DNA of 64,000 bases from Helichrysum umbraculigerum. Lineage: Eukaryota; Streptophyta; Magnoliopsida; Asterales; Asteraceae. Of the stretch, positions 47,365-58,103 are shown piece by piece (position 1 is the first letter of the stretch; each line of letters begins with the position of its first letter). The notes under the pieces are model-generated. The model ran no database searches and was not told the origin of the DNA. It saw only the letters and a list, made by a program, of their open reading frames with translations. The translations under genes and the position numbers were made by a program. The stretch spans positions 32,982,179-33,046,178 of the forward strand of contig CATIUR010000005.1 in assembly GCA_949592205.1 (NCBI GenBank). The letters are read 5' to 3'.

Positions 47365-47770
47365 CCCCTCGAAATCGCAAAAGCAAATTTGCGTTTGCGA
47401 GCCAGTGTTTGCGATTTGCGAGCCGATCACATGACTTAGCCGGTTACCGAGTAAACATGCGCCGGCAAATCGCAAAACCAAGTTTTGCGATTTGCGATTT
47501 GCAGGTGAACGGGTATTTTTTGCGATGGCATAACGCGAACGAGTAATCATGTGCGAGCCGTGGCCTACTCGCAAATCTCGTGGCCCATTTGCGATTTGAG
47601 AGCGCCTAAAAAAAACAAAAAAAATGGGTATAACCTAAAATGGTGCCATTTTCGGTTCATTTCAAACCAACCCCGCCGCCCACCTCCACCCCCATCCCTC
47701 CAGCGATCAACCCAACAACCATCCCAAACCGCAACTCGATTTGCGATTTACGATCCCCGTCCATCGCAAA
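47365..47770. repeat. TTTGCGATTTGCGA word cluster
   Basis: TTTGCGA, TCGCAAA and related words recur about 20 times in both orientations within 400 bp, in an otherwise GC-richer stretch. The Pro-rich open frames at 47551-47957 overlap in different frames and have no domain, so I do not call genes. The cluster ends just before the Athila LTR. Confidence 0.7.
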
Positions 47771-47880
47771 CCAGCGCCGCCACCACCACTACGACCAAAC
47801 AATTCTCGCCGCCACGCCCACCAATTGCTGTCGTAGCACCACCACCCTCCATCGCACAACCACCTCCACCCTAAGCTCCC

Positions 47881-49719
47881 TGATATCGCTCATTTTGTAC
47901 ATATCTATCTTTAGCGATATCATTGTTTTTTGCATTCGTTTTAAGTGGCCTTTATGAACTTTTGGTACTTAATCAGCTGGAATAGATTTCTAGGTGTCAA
48001 TATTGAAGAATCATGGTTTGGATTGCATTTTGGTAAAGATTCGAGCAAGTGTGAAATATGTTGAAGTGTTGAGCTAGAAAGCAGGTCTACTGGAATCTGG
48101 ATTGAAGCCGCCGGCTTTAAAAGAGTAGCCGCCGGGTCCTCTGGTTCTGGAGAAGCCCGCCGGGTAAAGAGCACCAGCCGCCAGGTCAAGTGGTAAAACG
48201 TCGGGTTGTTTGTGTAAGCTGGCGGGTGATTTAAGGAATCCAGCATCTTTTGGTAACATAGGTATTCGGCTTTATGAAGCCTGTAGAAGCCGGCGGGTAA
48301 CCTTATTGAGCCGACGGATTGATTTGTTCAGTTGAACCGCCGTGTTGGTTAAACAAGCTGCCGGGTCCCCCAAAATTCAAAGGACCCGCCGGGTAGTAAT
48401 GCGAAGCCGCCGGGTGGTTTGGGCGGCAGATGCCCTTTTGTACTAAAAAGCACTTTTTGCTTTAGATCTCACCAACTTTCTTTCATCTTCCACACATGAA
48501 ACCTGCACCATTTTTGGCGATTTTTCTAGGGTTTTAGTGGTTCTTCATCATTTTAAAGATCTTCCATCTTGCTAGAACACTCGGTTACAAACAATCATCA
48601 TTCCGACATTGTAATCACTTGGTTTGCACTTTTCATTCTAATATAATCATGTTTTCTTTGATTTCTTTGATGATATGTGTTTGTGATGATGTTAGTATGA
48701 TTGTTGGCTAGATTATGTTATACTTGCTTGGATGAACTAGTTAGTGACTAGGGGTGTTATATTTTGGTGTGAGTTTATGCTTCGAGTTTAAGATTCATCC
48801 ACAAATTTATATGTATCTAGTTTGATTTTGTTAAACTTTTCGGTATTTTGGCTAAACAACTACAGCGAATGTTTGTGGTTTAATAAAAATACTTGTTATT
48901 TGTATGAAATATATGAATGAATCTATTTCCGCGAACGTGGATGATGTTACAAGTTAAACGAGTTAGCTAGCATGATATGAGTTAGCGATAATGGTGAATG
49001 CTTTTCGTGTGGATGAATCATAAACTCGTTTAGTTTGAACTTATGTTTAATCTCCAACTTGTGTGTTTGAGCTTGATGTCAATGAATTAACTTGTTTGGT
49101 GATTTGCTAATAGATATAGCGAACGTTTTTTATCTAGTAAGTTATCATCAACTATTTGTCTATAAACGGTTGAACTTAATTGCGGATGTAGTTTTGGAAT
49201 AGGTTAAACAAATTAAGCTCAAACATGCAAGTAGGTAGCTATGGCGAATGTCCGTTACGTGATTATTTCATGAGTTTGCTAATTGAAGTTGAATCATTAG
49301 GTGATGGCGAATGTTAAGCCTAGGTTTGATGGAAAATTGTTTGCATAGAATAAACCGGTTTTAACCTTACACCCCGAAATCACTAACGATCTAATCCAAG
49401 CAACTATAGTTTTTAATATTTGAAAGTTCCACATCAATCACTTTGACTCTTAAGAGTCCACTTGCCTAGTTTAACTTAAAATTGTAGTTTTAAGCATTGT
49501 GACAATTCGGTCACACAAACCAACCACATTTTATTTTCTCTCCTTAAATTGCTCACACTTACCTTGATTGTATAAACGAAGTTCCCTGTGTTCGAACCCG
49601 AACTTACCAAACTATACTACTACTCGACAGGGTCCACTGCCCGATTGTGTTTTGGTCTAGCTCGGTACTTTTTGGTTTACTTATCAACGATAAATTTTAT
49701 AACTGGATTTAACACATCA
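47881..49719 (+). repeat. 5' LTR of the Athila element
   Basis: Placed from TGATATCGCTC to ACACATCA (TGAT...ATCA ends), 6 nt before the primer site. The start is inferred from the terminal inverted bases only. It contains a dense RGCCGCCGGGT word cluster at 48105-48416 and a CACTTAGGCGAATG-like pattern of recurrent GCGAATG words around 48860-49310. Confidence 0.65.
48105..48416. repeat. RGCCGSCGGGT word cluster in the Athila LTR
   Basis: About twelve copies spaced 20-35 nt apart, such as AGCCGCCGGGT, ACCCGCCGGGT, AGCCGGCGGGT and AGCTGGCGGGT. The word is close to palindromic. The DNA between copies is not repeated, so this is not a simple tandem array. Confidence 0.85.
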
Positions 49720-49725
49720 AGTTTC

Positions 49726-49743
49726 TGGCGCCGCTGCCGGGGA
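49726..49743 (+). other. Athila primer-binding site (tRNA-Asp type)
   Basis: TGGCGCCGCTGCCGGGGA corresponds, with a C for T, to the primer site typical of Athila elements. Confidence 0.85.
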
Positions 49744-49883
49744 AGTTTGATTTGTGATCTTGATTTAATGTGATTAATTGATCCTTTCTAGAATTTACTC
49801 TGAAAAGTTATATTTTGTTTGTATTGCGCCGATGCGTTGATGGTTTTATCTTTTGTGATCTTTCAGGTTTGATTTGGTAGTGG

Positions 49884-52487
49884 ATGAACACAAGGAGCTC
49901 CGGTAAAGAGCTTCTAAGTCCTTTGTCCAATCCGGAGAAGACCAAAAGGAGCAAACGAAGGAGGAAGCCAAATCAAAGATCATCGGATTCATCTAGTAGT
50001 CAAACGGATACCGATACATCTTCGGGAAACACCGTTGAAGTGGAAGAGACTTTTGTGGACGAACCTCCATCACCCGAAGAAGATCCTTCAACACCTTCCG
50101 AAGGTGAAGAAGAGATGGCGGATGGGGATGATACTCCTATTTTCTCTAGGACAAGAACCGTTGCACCGACACCCGAGTCGGCCATACGGGTTCAAGATAA
50201 TGAGAATGATAATTTCTCTTTGAAGGGTCATCATATGCAACTTATTCGAGACACCCAATTTGATGGAAGGGTGCGGGCCGATCCGCACAAACATATTGCT
50301 AGTTTTCTTGAGATAGGAAGTTATTTCAAGTATGGGCAAAATATGGATGAGCCGATTCGACTAAGGACTTTTCCTATGTCCTTATGTGGAGAAGCTAAGA
50401 TTTGGTACCAAGAGTTGGAGCCAAACACAATTAAATCATGGAATGAGATGAGGGAAGCTTTTGTGAGACGGTTTTATCCTCCGGCGTTGGCCGAACGTTT
50501 ATTGAATGAGATTAGGGCCTTTAAACAACAAGAAGGCGAGACGTTGGTAGAAGCTTGGTGTCGGTTGAAGGAAATGTTGAGAAATTGTCATGGGCATGGG
50601 CTATCCAAGGCGGAGATTATTACATTGTTTTACAATGGGCTCGGCATTGAATCGGCAAATGTTCTTGATACCTCGGGAGGAGGTTTGTTTCTTTATAAGA
50701 CACCGAACGAAGCTTGGAAGGTGTTAGAGGATAAAGTCACCCAAGGTTTGAATTGGGCAAAAGACAAGGGAGGTAAACCGGTTAGGAAGCATGTTGCCTT
50801 CGCGGAAGGAAGTAGTAGTGGTGGAAGCCCTAACAAATCAGCTATGATGAAGGAAATAAAGGATTTGTCTTCTAAGTTTGATGCACAATTTAAGACACTC
50901 AAGGGTGAACTCAAGGAACTTCGAGATGGTTGTGGTAATTGTGGTGGTAATCATGCCACGGCTAATTGTGCACAAGACGATTTGCCAATGGTTGGTGATG
51001 AGGAAGGTGTGAATTTCCTTCAACAAGGAAATTACCAAAGTGGAAACTACCAACGGGGTGGTTACCAAAATAGAAACTCGGGTGGTTATCAAGGAGGAGG
51101 CTACAACCAAAACCAAAACCGATTTTCTAGACCAAACCAAAATTACAACCAATCCCAAAACCAAAGTTACAACCAAAACCGACACCAAAGCCCATCTAGA
51201 GACAACCAACCACCATCGGTTCAAAAACAAGAACCAACCTTGACGCCCATGGAACAAATGATGAAGGAGTTCATGGCGAAACAAGACACCGCAACCGAAA
51301 GAATTAAAACTCAAATGACAAATATTCGGTTGAGCATGGAACAAGGGCAAAAGAATCAACAAGCTTCAATCCAAGACTTGGAGCGAAAAATGGAAAGGTT
51401 GTCCGAGGGGCAAAGTAGTAGGCCAACCGGTGGCTTACTGAGTAATACACAACAAAACCCCAGACAACAACCATCTTCTTCTAGTGGAGGACCCAAGCCA
51501 TACCAACCACCGTCCGCAAGGAACGAGCATGTAAATGCTATCACTACAAGGAGCGGGAAAGAACTTCCACCGCCTCAAGCCAAAGACAAACATATTTCTA
51601 ACTCTTTTGTGCAGGAAATTGAGGAGGAAGAAAGTGAAGAGAATGTTGATGAAGCCAACCCACCAACGGTTACATCGGTGTCACCTACACCGGTTGTAAA
51701 AGCTTACAAACCGAAAATCCCTTATCCTCAAAGGTTAAGGAAAGAAAAGATGGCGGCCCAATACGGAAAATTTGTGGACATGATCAAAGGCATTCGAATC
51801 AATGTGCCTTTGGTTGATGTGTTAGCCGGAATGCCGAATTATGCCAAATTCATCAAGGATTTGGTGAGCAACAAAGGCAAGCTTTCGGAAGCTTCAGCAA
51901 TGTTTTTGAATGAGGAATGCTCGGCACTTGTTCAAAACCAAATCCCACCAAAGCTCGGCGACCCGAGGAGTTTTATCATTTCATGCACTTTGGGTAAATT
52001 TATTACTTGTGATGCACTTGCGGACCTAGGTGCTAGTATAAATTTAATGCCATATTCACTTTATGCTAAGTTGGCCTTAGGATCCTTGACACCCACTCGC
52101 ATGAGCATTAGATTGGCCGATAGATCTTTCCAATATCCCATTGGGATTGCGGAAAACATGTTGATTGAAGTTGGCCAATTCACCTTCCCGGTAGATTTTG
52201 TCATCCTAGAAATGGAGGAGGATAGTAAGGTACCATTGATTCTAGGAAGGCCATTTTTACACACCGTGGATGCCATAATAGGGGTTAAGGACAAGAAATT
52301 GACCCTAGGAGTAGGACAAGAAAGGATTGCTTTCATGGTAGATAAGGCCATGAAGCATCCTTATTCCACTGACGATTCTTGTTTCAGAATTAATGTTATA
52401 GATGATGCGGTTGATGAAGAATTGCAAGGTTTGCTCGGCATGGAATCGGAACTTGTTGACCTTTTGGAGTCAAATGAAAAAGAATGA
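49884..52487 (+). CDS. Athila gag-protease
   Basis: 867 codons from ATG. Residues ~1-110 are a Ser/Glu/Pro-rich lead. The gag domain covers ~115-300 (RDTQFDGRVRADPHKHI, FPMSLCGEAKIWYQELEP, EAFVRRFYPP). A zinc knuckle of form CX2CX3HX4C (CGNCGGNHATANC) lies near residue 355. A long Gln/Asn/Tyr/Gly-rich linker (NYQSGNYQRGGYQ) follows, and NAITTRSGK precedes the protease. The aspartic protease motif is ALADLGASINLM with catalytic D714, and the flap-side block is LILGRPFL. Gag packages element RNA and protease matures the polyprotein. The frame closes at 52485-52487, overlapping the next segment's ATG (ATGA). Pol is expected to continue in the same frame, so a 1-2 nt indel is likely here. Confidence 0.92.
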   Translation: MNTRSSGKELLSPLSNPEKTKRSKRRRKPNQRSSDSSSSQTDTDTSSGNTVEVEETFVDEPPSPEEDPSTPSEGEEEMADGDDTPIFSRTRTVAPTPESAIRVQDNENDNFSLKGHHMQLIRDTQFDGRVRADPHKHIASFLEIGSYFKYGQNMDEPIRLRTFPMSLCGEAKIWYQELEPNTIKSWNEMREAFVRRFYPPALAERLLNEIRAFKQQEGETLVEAWCRLKEMLRNCHGHGLSKAEIITLFYNGLGIESANVLDTSGGGLFLYKTPNEAWKVLEDKVTQGLNWAKDKGGKPVRKHVAFAEGSSSGGSPNKSAMMKEIKDLSSKFDAQFKTLKGELKELRDGCGNCGGNHATANCAQDDLPMVGDEEGVNFLQQGNYQSGNYQRGGYQNRNSGGYQGGGYNQNQNRFSRPNQNYNQSQNQSYNQNRHQSPSRDNQPPSVQKQEPTLTPMEQMMKEFMAKQDTATERIKTQMTNIRLSMEQGQKNQQASIQDLERKMERLSEGQSSRPTGGLLSNTQQNPRQQPSSSSGGPKPYQPPSARNEHVNAITTRSGKELPPPQAKDKHISNSFVQEIEEEESEENVDEANPPTVTSVSPTPVVKAYKPKIPYPQRLRKEKMAAQYGKFVDMIKGIRINVPLVDVLAGMPNYAKFIKDLVSNKGKLSEASAMFLNEECSALVQNQIPPKLGDPRSFIISCTLGKFITCDALADLGASINLMPYSLYAKLALGSLTPTRMSIRLADRSFQYPIGIAENMLIEVGQFTFPVDFVILEMEEDSKVPLILGRPFLHTVDAIIGVKDKKLTLGVGQERIAFMVDKAMKHPYSTDDSCFRINVIDDAVDEELQGLLGMESELVDLLESNEKE

Positions 52488-52879
52488 CCGAGGAAGAATT
52501 GGTCATGAGCATGGAAGAGGCGATGGATGAAGATGAGCAAATGGTTGAAAGCTTTGAGGACTTGAAGGGCGAGAACTACATGAGGATCAAAACTTCTTTA
52601 GAGGATCCACTGAAAGATTTGGAAATGAAGCCTCTACCGAGCCATTTGGAATATGCATATCTTCAAGAGGAGAACTTATTACCCGTTGTAATCTCTTCAA
52701 CTCTTACAAATTCTGAAAAATGCATGTTGTTGGATGTGTTGAAAGCTCATAAAGGCGCCTTTGCTTGGCGTACATCCGACATACCCGGGATAAGCTCCTC
52801 TTTTTGCAAACACAAAATAATTTTCTTGATGAGGCAAAACCCGTTGTTCAAAGACAACGGAGGCTTAACCCGAATATGA
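52484..52879 (+). pseudogene. Athila pol, protease-RT linker segment (frame 2)
   Basis: 131 codons. The part MKPLPSHLEYAYLQEENLLP and ...AHKGAFAWRTSDIPGI is the conserved N-terminal lead of Athila RT. The frame is lost near 52820, where the following segment resumes with DEAKPVVQRQRRLNP in another frame. Confidence 0.85.
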
Positions 52880-54690
52880 AGGATGTCGTCAAGAAAGAGG
52901 TTGTCCAGTTGCTTGATGCGGGTATCATTTACCCCATATCCGATAGTTCTTGGGTTAGTCTGGTGCATTGTGTACCGAAGAAGGGGGGTATGACGGTTGT
53001 AGAAAATGACCAAAATGAAATGATCCCCACTAGAACCGTGACCGGGTGGCGAGTTTGTATTGACTATAGAAAATTGAATGACGCCACAAGAAAAGACCAC
53101 TTCCCCTTGCCCTTTATCGACCAAATGCTTGAAAGACTTGCGGGTAATGAATTTTATTGTTTTCTTGATGGGTTCTTGGGATATTTTCAAATCCCCATAG
53201 ACCCCGAAGATCAAGAGAAAACTACTTTCACTTGCCCTTTTGGAACATATGCTTACCGGCGAATGCCTTTTAGGCTATGCAATGCCCCGGCCACCTTTCA
53301 AAGGTGCATGATTGCCATCTTTCACGACATGGTTGAGACCTCCATGGAAGTTTTCATGGATGAATTTTCCGTGTTTGGGAACTCATTTGAATCTTGTTTA
53401 TCCAACTTGGATAAAATCCTCGAGAGATGTGAGAGAGCCCACCTAGTCTTGAATTGGGAAAAATGCCATTTTATGGTGAGAGAGGGCATTGTGTTGGGAC
53501 ATAAGGTGTCGGGATTAGGAATTGAGGTTGACCGGGCTAAAATAGATGTCATTGCTAAACTACCTCCACCGACCAATATTAAAGGGATCAGAAGTTTTCT
53601 TGGTCATGCCGGTTTTTACCGGAGATTTATAAAAGACTTTTCAAAAATCACAATACCCATGACCAAGCTACTTGAAAAGGATGCCCCATTTGTATTTGAT
53701 GGCCCGTGCTTGAGTGCATTTTCGACCTTGAAAGACCATTTAACCAATGCATCTATAATAGTTTCCCCCGATTGGTCCAAGCCCTTTGAGTTGATGTGTG
53801 ATGCTAGCGACTTTGCCGTAGGAGCCGTCCTAGGTCAAAGAGAGGACAAGCATTTCAAGCCTATTTATTTTGCTAGCAAAACACTAAATGGCGCTCAACA
53901 AAATTACACCACAACCGAAAAGGAATTACTTGCCGTGGTGTTTGCCTTTGACAAATTTAGGCAATATTTTGTGCTTTCTAAAACGGTAGTTTTCACCGAC
54001 CATTCGGCTCTAAAGTATCTCTTTAACAAACAAGATGCTAAACCCCGTCTCATCCGTTGGATTATTCTTTTACAAGAATTCGACATTGAGATAAAGGATA
54101 AGAAAGGAGCCGAAAACCTTGCCGCCGATCACTTGTCAAGATTGGAAAATCCACATCTCGACAAGCAAGGCGATACTAATATTGATGATTCCTTTCCCGA
54201 GGAATTTCTTTTTCAGGTAGGTGATGAAAAGGAGGATGAGGCACCATGGTATGCCGATTTGGCAAATTACTTGGTTGGGGGCGTTTTGAGAAAAGGTATG
54301 AGTCACCAAGAGAAAAGCAAATTTTTCTCAAACTTGAAGAATTACTTTTGGGAAGAGCCCAACTTGTTCCGTGTTTGTGCGGATGAAATGATTAGGAGAT
54401 GTGTTTCCGGGGGAGAAACAAGGGAAATCTTGGATGCATGCCATCATGGGCCCACGGGAGGCCATTATGGCCCATCGGTTACCGCTAAGAAGGTGTTTGA
54501 TGCGGGTTTCTATTGGCCAACAATCTTCGAAGAGGCTAACACCCTATGTCAAACTTGCGATGCTTGTCAAAGAACCGGAAACATCTCCAAAAGAGATGAA
54601 ATGCCTCAAACAAGCATCCAAGTTTGTGAGGTTTTTGACATATGGGGTATTGGCCATCATTCAAAAATGAATACATTTTGGTTGCGGTAG
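52815..54690 (+). pseudogene. Athila pol: RT, RNase H and integrase zinc domain (frame 1)
   Basis: The open frame starts at 52765 but meaningful sequence begins near 52815. RT blocks are clear (WRVCIDYRKLNDATRKDHF, YFQIPIDPEDQEKTTF, LCNAPATFQRC). The catalytic motif normally read F/Y-x-D-D is MDEF (Asp then Glu at 53359-53364), and MPFGLC reads MPFRLC, so RT is probably inactive. RNase H follows (MCDASD, TTEKELLAVV, TDHSALKY, AADHLSRL). The integrase HHCC domain is HHGPTGGHYG...CQTCDACQ. The frame breaks near 54652, where the conserved block after FDIWGI is missing. Confidence 0.9.
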
Positions 54691-54962
54691 ATTATGTGTC
54701 CAAATGGGCGGAAGCCAAAGCTTTGCCCAAGAATGATGCTCGAGTGGTTATCGACTTCTTAAAGAGATTGTTTTGTCGATTTGGTATGCCCAAGGCCTTG
54801 ATAAGTGATAGGGGAAGCCATTTTGCCAACCAACAATTGGAGAAGGTTCTCAAACGATATGGAGTAAATCACCGGTTTTCAACTTCTTACCACCCTCAAA
54901 CAAGTGGTCAAGTTGAAAACACCAATAGCACTTTAAAAAGAGGATTCTTGAGAAAACGGTAA
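54642..54962 (+). pseudogene. Athila integrase core segment (frame 3)
   Basis: Resumes with SFKNEYILVAVDYVSKWAEA after the lesion near 54652. A deletion there has removed the stretch holding the first catalytic Asp of the DDE triad. The second Asp (ALISDRGSHF) and the Glu (TSGQVENTNS) remain. The frame stops at 54960-54962, with a shift near 54942 (LKRGFLRKR here; RILEKTVKD in the next frame). Confidence 0.88.
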
Positions 54963-55516
54963 AGGACAATAGGGCAATATGGTCAAAGAAACTTGAAGAT
55001 GCTTTGTGGGCTTTTCGGACCGCCTACAAGACACCTATTGGAACCACACCGTACCGGTTGTTATTTGGTAAGACTTGCCACTTACCACTTGAAGTTGAAC
55101 ACAAGGCGTATTGGGCGCTCAAGAATTACAACATGGATTTAATTGAGTCCGGTGAAAAGAGGATGTTGCAACTCCATGAGTTAGATGAGCTTAGATTGCA
55201 AGCTTATGAAAACTCACGTCTTTACAAGGAACGCACCAAAGTGTTGCATGATTGAAAGCTCAAAATGAGAAAGGAATTTAAAGCGGGCGACAAAGTGCTT
55301 TTGTTCCAATCTCGGTTCAAATTGAAGCAACCGAAGTTCAAACCACGTTGGACCGGTCCGTATGTGGTGAAACATGCCTACCCATCCGGATATGTCGAGT
55401 TGCATGATAAGAATGGTGGAAGTTTTATTGTAAATGGCCATCGGTTGAAGTTGTATAATGAAGAGGAAGTTGGAAGCGAGTGGGAGGAGCTCGCAACCTA
55501 CCCCAAGGATAAATGA
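54963..55516 (+). pseudogene. Athila integrase C-terminal segment (frame 2), with internal TGA
   Basis: ALWAFRTAYKTPIGTTPYRL and KTCHLPLEVEHKAYWALK are typical of the integrase end. A TGA at 55253-55255 interrupts the frame (VLHD, stop, KLKMRKEF), which then continues open to 55516 through a KAGDKVLLFQSRFKL...GPYVV chromodomain-less C-terminal block. This is the last coding part of the element. Confidence 0.88.
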
Positions 55517-56030
55517 ATTCGGGGTCGAGTCAAGCTTTCGACTCGTTAATAAACAAAGTGTCCAAACGGGTCACCCCCGTTTTCATATCCTTTTTAGTTA
55601 TTATTTTATTTCTTAGTTTATTTATCTTTATTATTCTTATTATATAGTTATTACTAGTAATGATTTCTTTGAAAAAAAAACAAAAAAAACCTTAGTTAGT
55701 TTTGAAATCGTAATGGAAGCAGCCGGGTCATTATCACGAGCCGCTGGGTTTTCGTTCTGACCCGCCGGGTTAGGAAGGCATAATGCCGGGTGAATTACCA
55801 AATTAGAGGTCAGTTGTTAACAGAAGTTTTCGCCTGTTTTAAGCTTCTATAAGCCGGCGGCTTTGCCTACAACCCGCCGGGTTGTATGATGACCCGGACG
55901 CTACTTGTTTTGACCCGCCGTGTCAGTTGTTTGATTTTGACCCGCTTACCATGCGACTCGGGGCCAACCCGCGCCCTACCCGAATAGAAGCCGCCGGGTT
56001 TCATTTAAGACCCGCCGGGTCCTTCTTGGA
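55517..56030. repeat. Athila 3' non-coding region with RCCCGCCGGGT words
   Basis: Begins with a probable 3' leader (TCGACTCGTTAATAAACAAA). From 55720 to 56021 it carries about a dozen copies of the same near-palindromic word as the LTR (ACCCGCCGGGTT, AGCCGGCGGCTT, AGCCGCCGGGTT) in non-repeated spacer DNA. No env-like ORF. Confidence 0.75.
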
Positions 56031-56107
56031 TCTGCAGTTTTAAAAACGGGGTTTCTCACTTTTTCTCACCTAACCCCAATTATTTCACCCTTCTTCTCTC
56101 TTGTAGT

Positions 56108-56188
56108 ATATATATATATGTATGCTAACATGTATACATGTATATGTATATATATATATATATGCATGTATGTGTGTATGTATCTATC

Positions 56189-56273
<85 letters not shown>

Positions 56274-56305
56274 CCCATACATATATATATTTATATATAT
56301 ACATA
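56108..56305. repeat. complex (AT/GTAT)n microsatellite
   Basis: AT repeats interspersed with GTAT and CTAT units. All open frames here are Ile/Tyr repeats and are not genes. Confidence 0.95.
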
Positions 56306-57430
56306 TATTCTAGTGTCGATTATATTATAGTGTTGATAATTGTGGAATATTGATGAAACTTTGATGATGCGATAAGCTGAAATATTAGCTGGTTTTTCAG
56401 TTTTACGAAAAGGACATTTTCAAGTTTTTCTTTATGTGCGGGGTGCCGACGGTCAACGCGATTAACGCGCAATTAGCGGAAGCATTAATATGTGCGGGGT
56501 GCTGACGTTAACGTTGAACATCATGCCAGATCAGAGCTTATGATTATTGCTGAACCGTAAATAAGATGCCATTTATGAAGTTAGTTTGTAACAAAAAGGA
56601 CTACAACTCGCTAAAGTCGTAGAATAGTATTATAAAATACAATATGAATAAAATACACAGTTTCCGAAAGAAGATTTCATAAGTATGATTAATGTAAATC
56701 ATTTATACAAGGAAATCTTAAGGGTCCCAAAATGTGGCATCATAATTAATTGCGGGTCGCCTAACTCCATATGCGTGCAGTCTTATATGTGCTGCTAGTT
56801 ACCTGAAAAACATAGTAAAACGTCAACACATGGTTGAGTGAATTCACAGGTTTTATGTTTGTAAAGTGGTTTGTTAAACCATGTTCGTTTGCGAGTTGTT
56901 GACTTGCGAGTCAAATAAGTTTCGTTCATAAAGGTTTGTAGGAAAGCAAATATCCTATCGTAGTAGTTCGTACAAGGGCCTATAAGTATCCACATATAGT
57001 ACTCAATCATAAAATGAAATCATTCATATACTCAGTAGCACATAAACACCCAAGCAGTTAAATAACACATAGGCACCAAAGCAATTATGAACAGATGTTG
57101 CATGTTATAGCAAGACGGTTTGTTATGTTTTTCACCCCAAGTTTTAAAAGTAATTAAAACAGTAAAAAGGGGGCTTGAACTCACAGTAGTAGATGCGATG
57201 TGAAAGCTGGCAGGTGTGTGTAGCGTTGCCCAAGGTATGTTGACCTATACGCAATAATTGTATTAACATGAGAACTTTGATTTGTTCATTAATTTATGTT
57301 AATGGTTTGTGTGTTTGAAGAAATTGTTGATTTCTCAATCGTATAAATTGTTGGCGGAGATATGTAGAAATATAAATAATATTTCTTGAGTCATGTTTCT
57401 CGCTACATATATATATACATATATGTAGTT

Positions 57431-57431
57431 G

Positions 57432-57480
<49 letters not shown>
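57431..57480. repeat. (AT)n(GT)n microsatellite
   Basis: AT run then GT run. Confidence 0.95.
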
Positions 57481-57482
<2 letters not shown>

Positions 57483-57591
57483 TCCCATTGTACATATATA
57501 TACTTGTTCTATATATATATGTATGTGAGTATACTTGTTGTATATTACAATTTTGTAAGTTTGTTAAACGTGTTTTTGTTCCAAAAGTCGT

Positions 57592-57592
57592 C

Positions 57593-57650
<58 letters not shown>
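57592..57650. repeat. (TA)n microsatellite
   Basis: Perfect dinucleotide run of about 58 bp. Confidence 0.95.
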
Positions 57651-57652
<2 letters not shown>

Positions 57653-57863
57653 AATTAAAGTTTGTACCAAAACTTTAACTAGTTCAAAATATATTTCAAT
57701 GATTATTTCCATTCTAACATTTTCCGTGTCCAATCCGTTAGTTTTATTTGGGGTAAATAATCGTTCCAAAATATTAACATCTGAAATAATCTTTGGTGTA
57801 CACTGAGTTGTACCTCAGTGACGAATTTAAACTAAAGTACGCGATCGAGTATTAAAGTTTGGG

Positions 57864-58090
57864 TCACCCTATCGGGTGAATAATTTCACCCTAAAGGGTA
57901 TGAAAGTTCACCCTAGAGGGTATGAAAGTTCACCCTAAAGGGTAACAATATATATCCGTTCGGGTCTGTGGCCATACCCGGCCGGGTATGGTTCATCACC
58001 CTTACGGGTGTGTTTGATCACCCATCCGGGTGTCACCTAGGCGTTTCCCATTCACCCGATCGGGTTACGGCACTCACCCGTTCGGGTGGG
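57864..58090. repeat. TCACCC-N4-GGGTGA palindrome cluster
   Basis: Nine palindromes in 227 bp: at 57864, 57886, 57908, 57930, 57974 (ATACCCGGCCGGGTAT), 57996, 58018, 58052 and 58074. The six-base arms are conserved while the central four bases vary (TATC, TAAA, TAGA, TTAC, ATCC, GATC, GTTC). It ends 14 bp before an LTR start. Confidence 0.9.
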
Positions 58091-58103
58091 TTACCTCACC
58101 CAT

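Larger units (their letters stand above)
47881..56030 (+). mobile_element. Athila-type Ty3/gypsy retrotransposon, degenerate, 3' LTR not seen
   Basis: 5' LTR, tRNA-Asp-type primer site, gag-protease and pol in the gypsy order (RT, RNase H, integrase) follow one another. The gag type (RDTQFDGRVRADPHKHI), CGGNH knuckle and primer site point to the Athila lineage. Pol contains at least three frame changes, a deletion, a stop and a mutated RT motif, so the copy is dead. No second copy of the LTR start (TGATATCGCTC) is found downstream to 64000. The 3' side is lost or lies past later insertions, and the right coordinate is approximate. Confidence 0.85.
56330..58103 (-). repeat. probable Ty3-type LTR fragment, minus strand
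   Basis: On the minus strand it holds blocks I associate with chromoviral LTRs: ACTTGGGGTGAAAAACAT (57121-57140), GAGTTCAAGCCCCC (57170-57185) and GTGAATTCACTCAACCATGT (56829-56855). Neither end could be fixed; the right end seems cut by the LTR that starts at 58104. Contains microsatellites at 57412-57480 and 57592-57650. Confidence 0.45.

Noticed and set aside
47551..47957. Pro-rich overlapping frames of 107 and 105 codons
   Set aside because: Overlap in different frames, no domain, arise from CCACC-type sequence next to a repeat cluster.
56066..56353. Ile/Tyr-repeat open frames
   Set aside because: Translations of AT/GTAT microsatellites.
57864..58090. Palindromes with spacers considered as a CRISPR-like array
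   Set aside because: Spacing is irregular, the unit is only 16 bp with variable centre, and the context is a plant LTR region.
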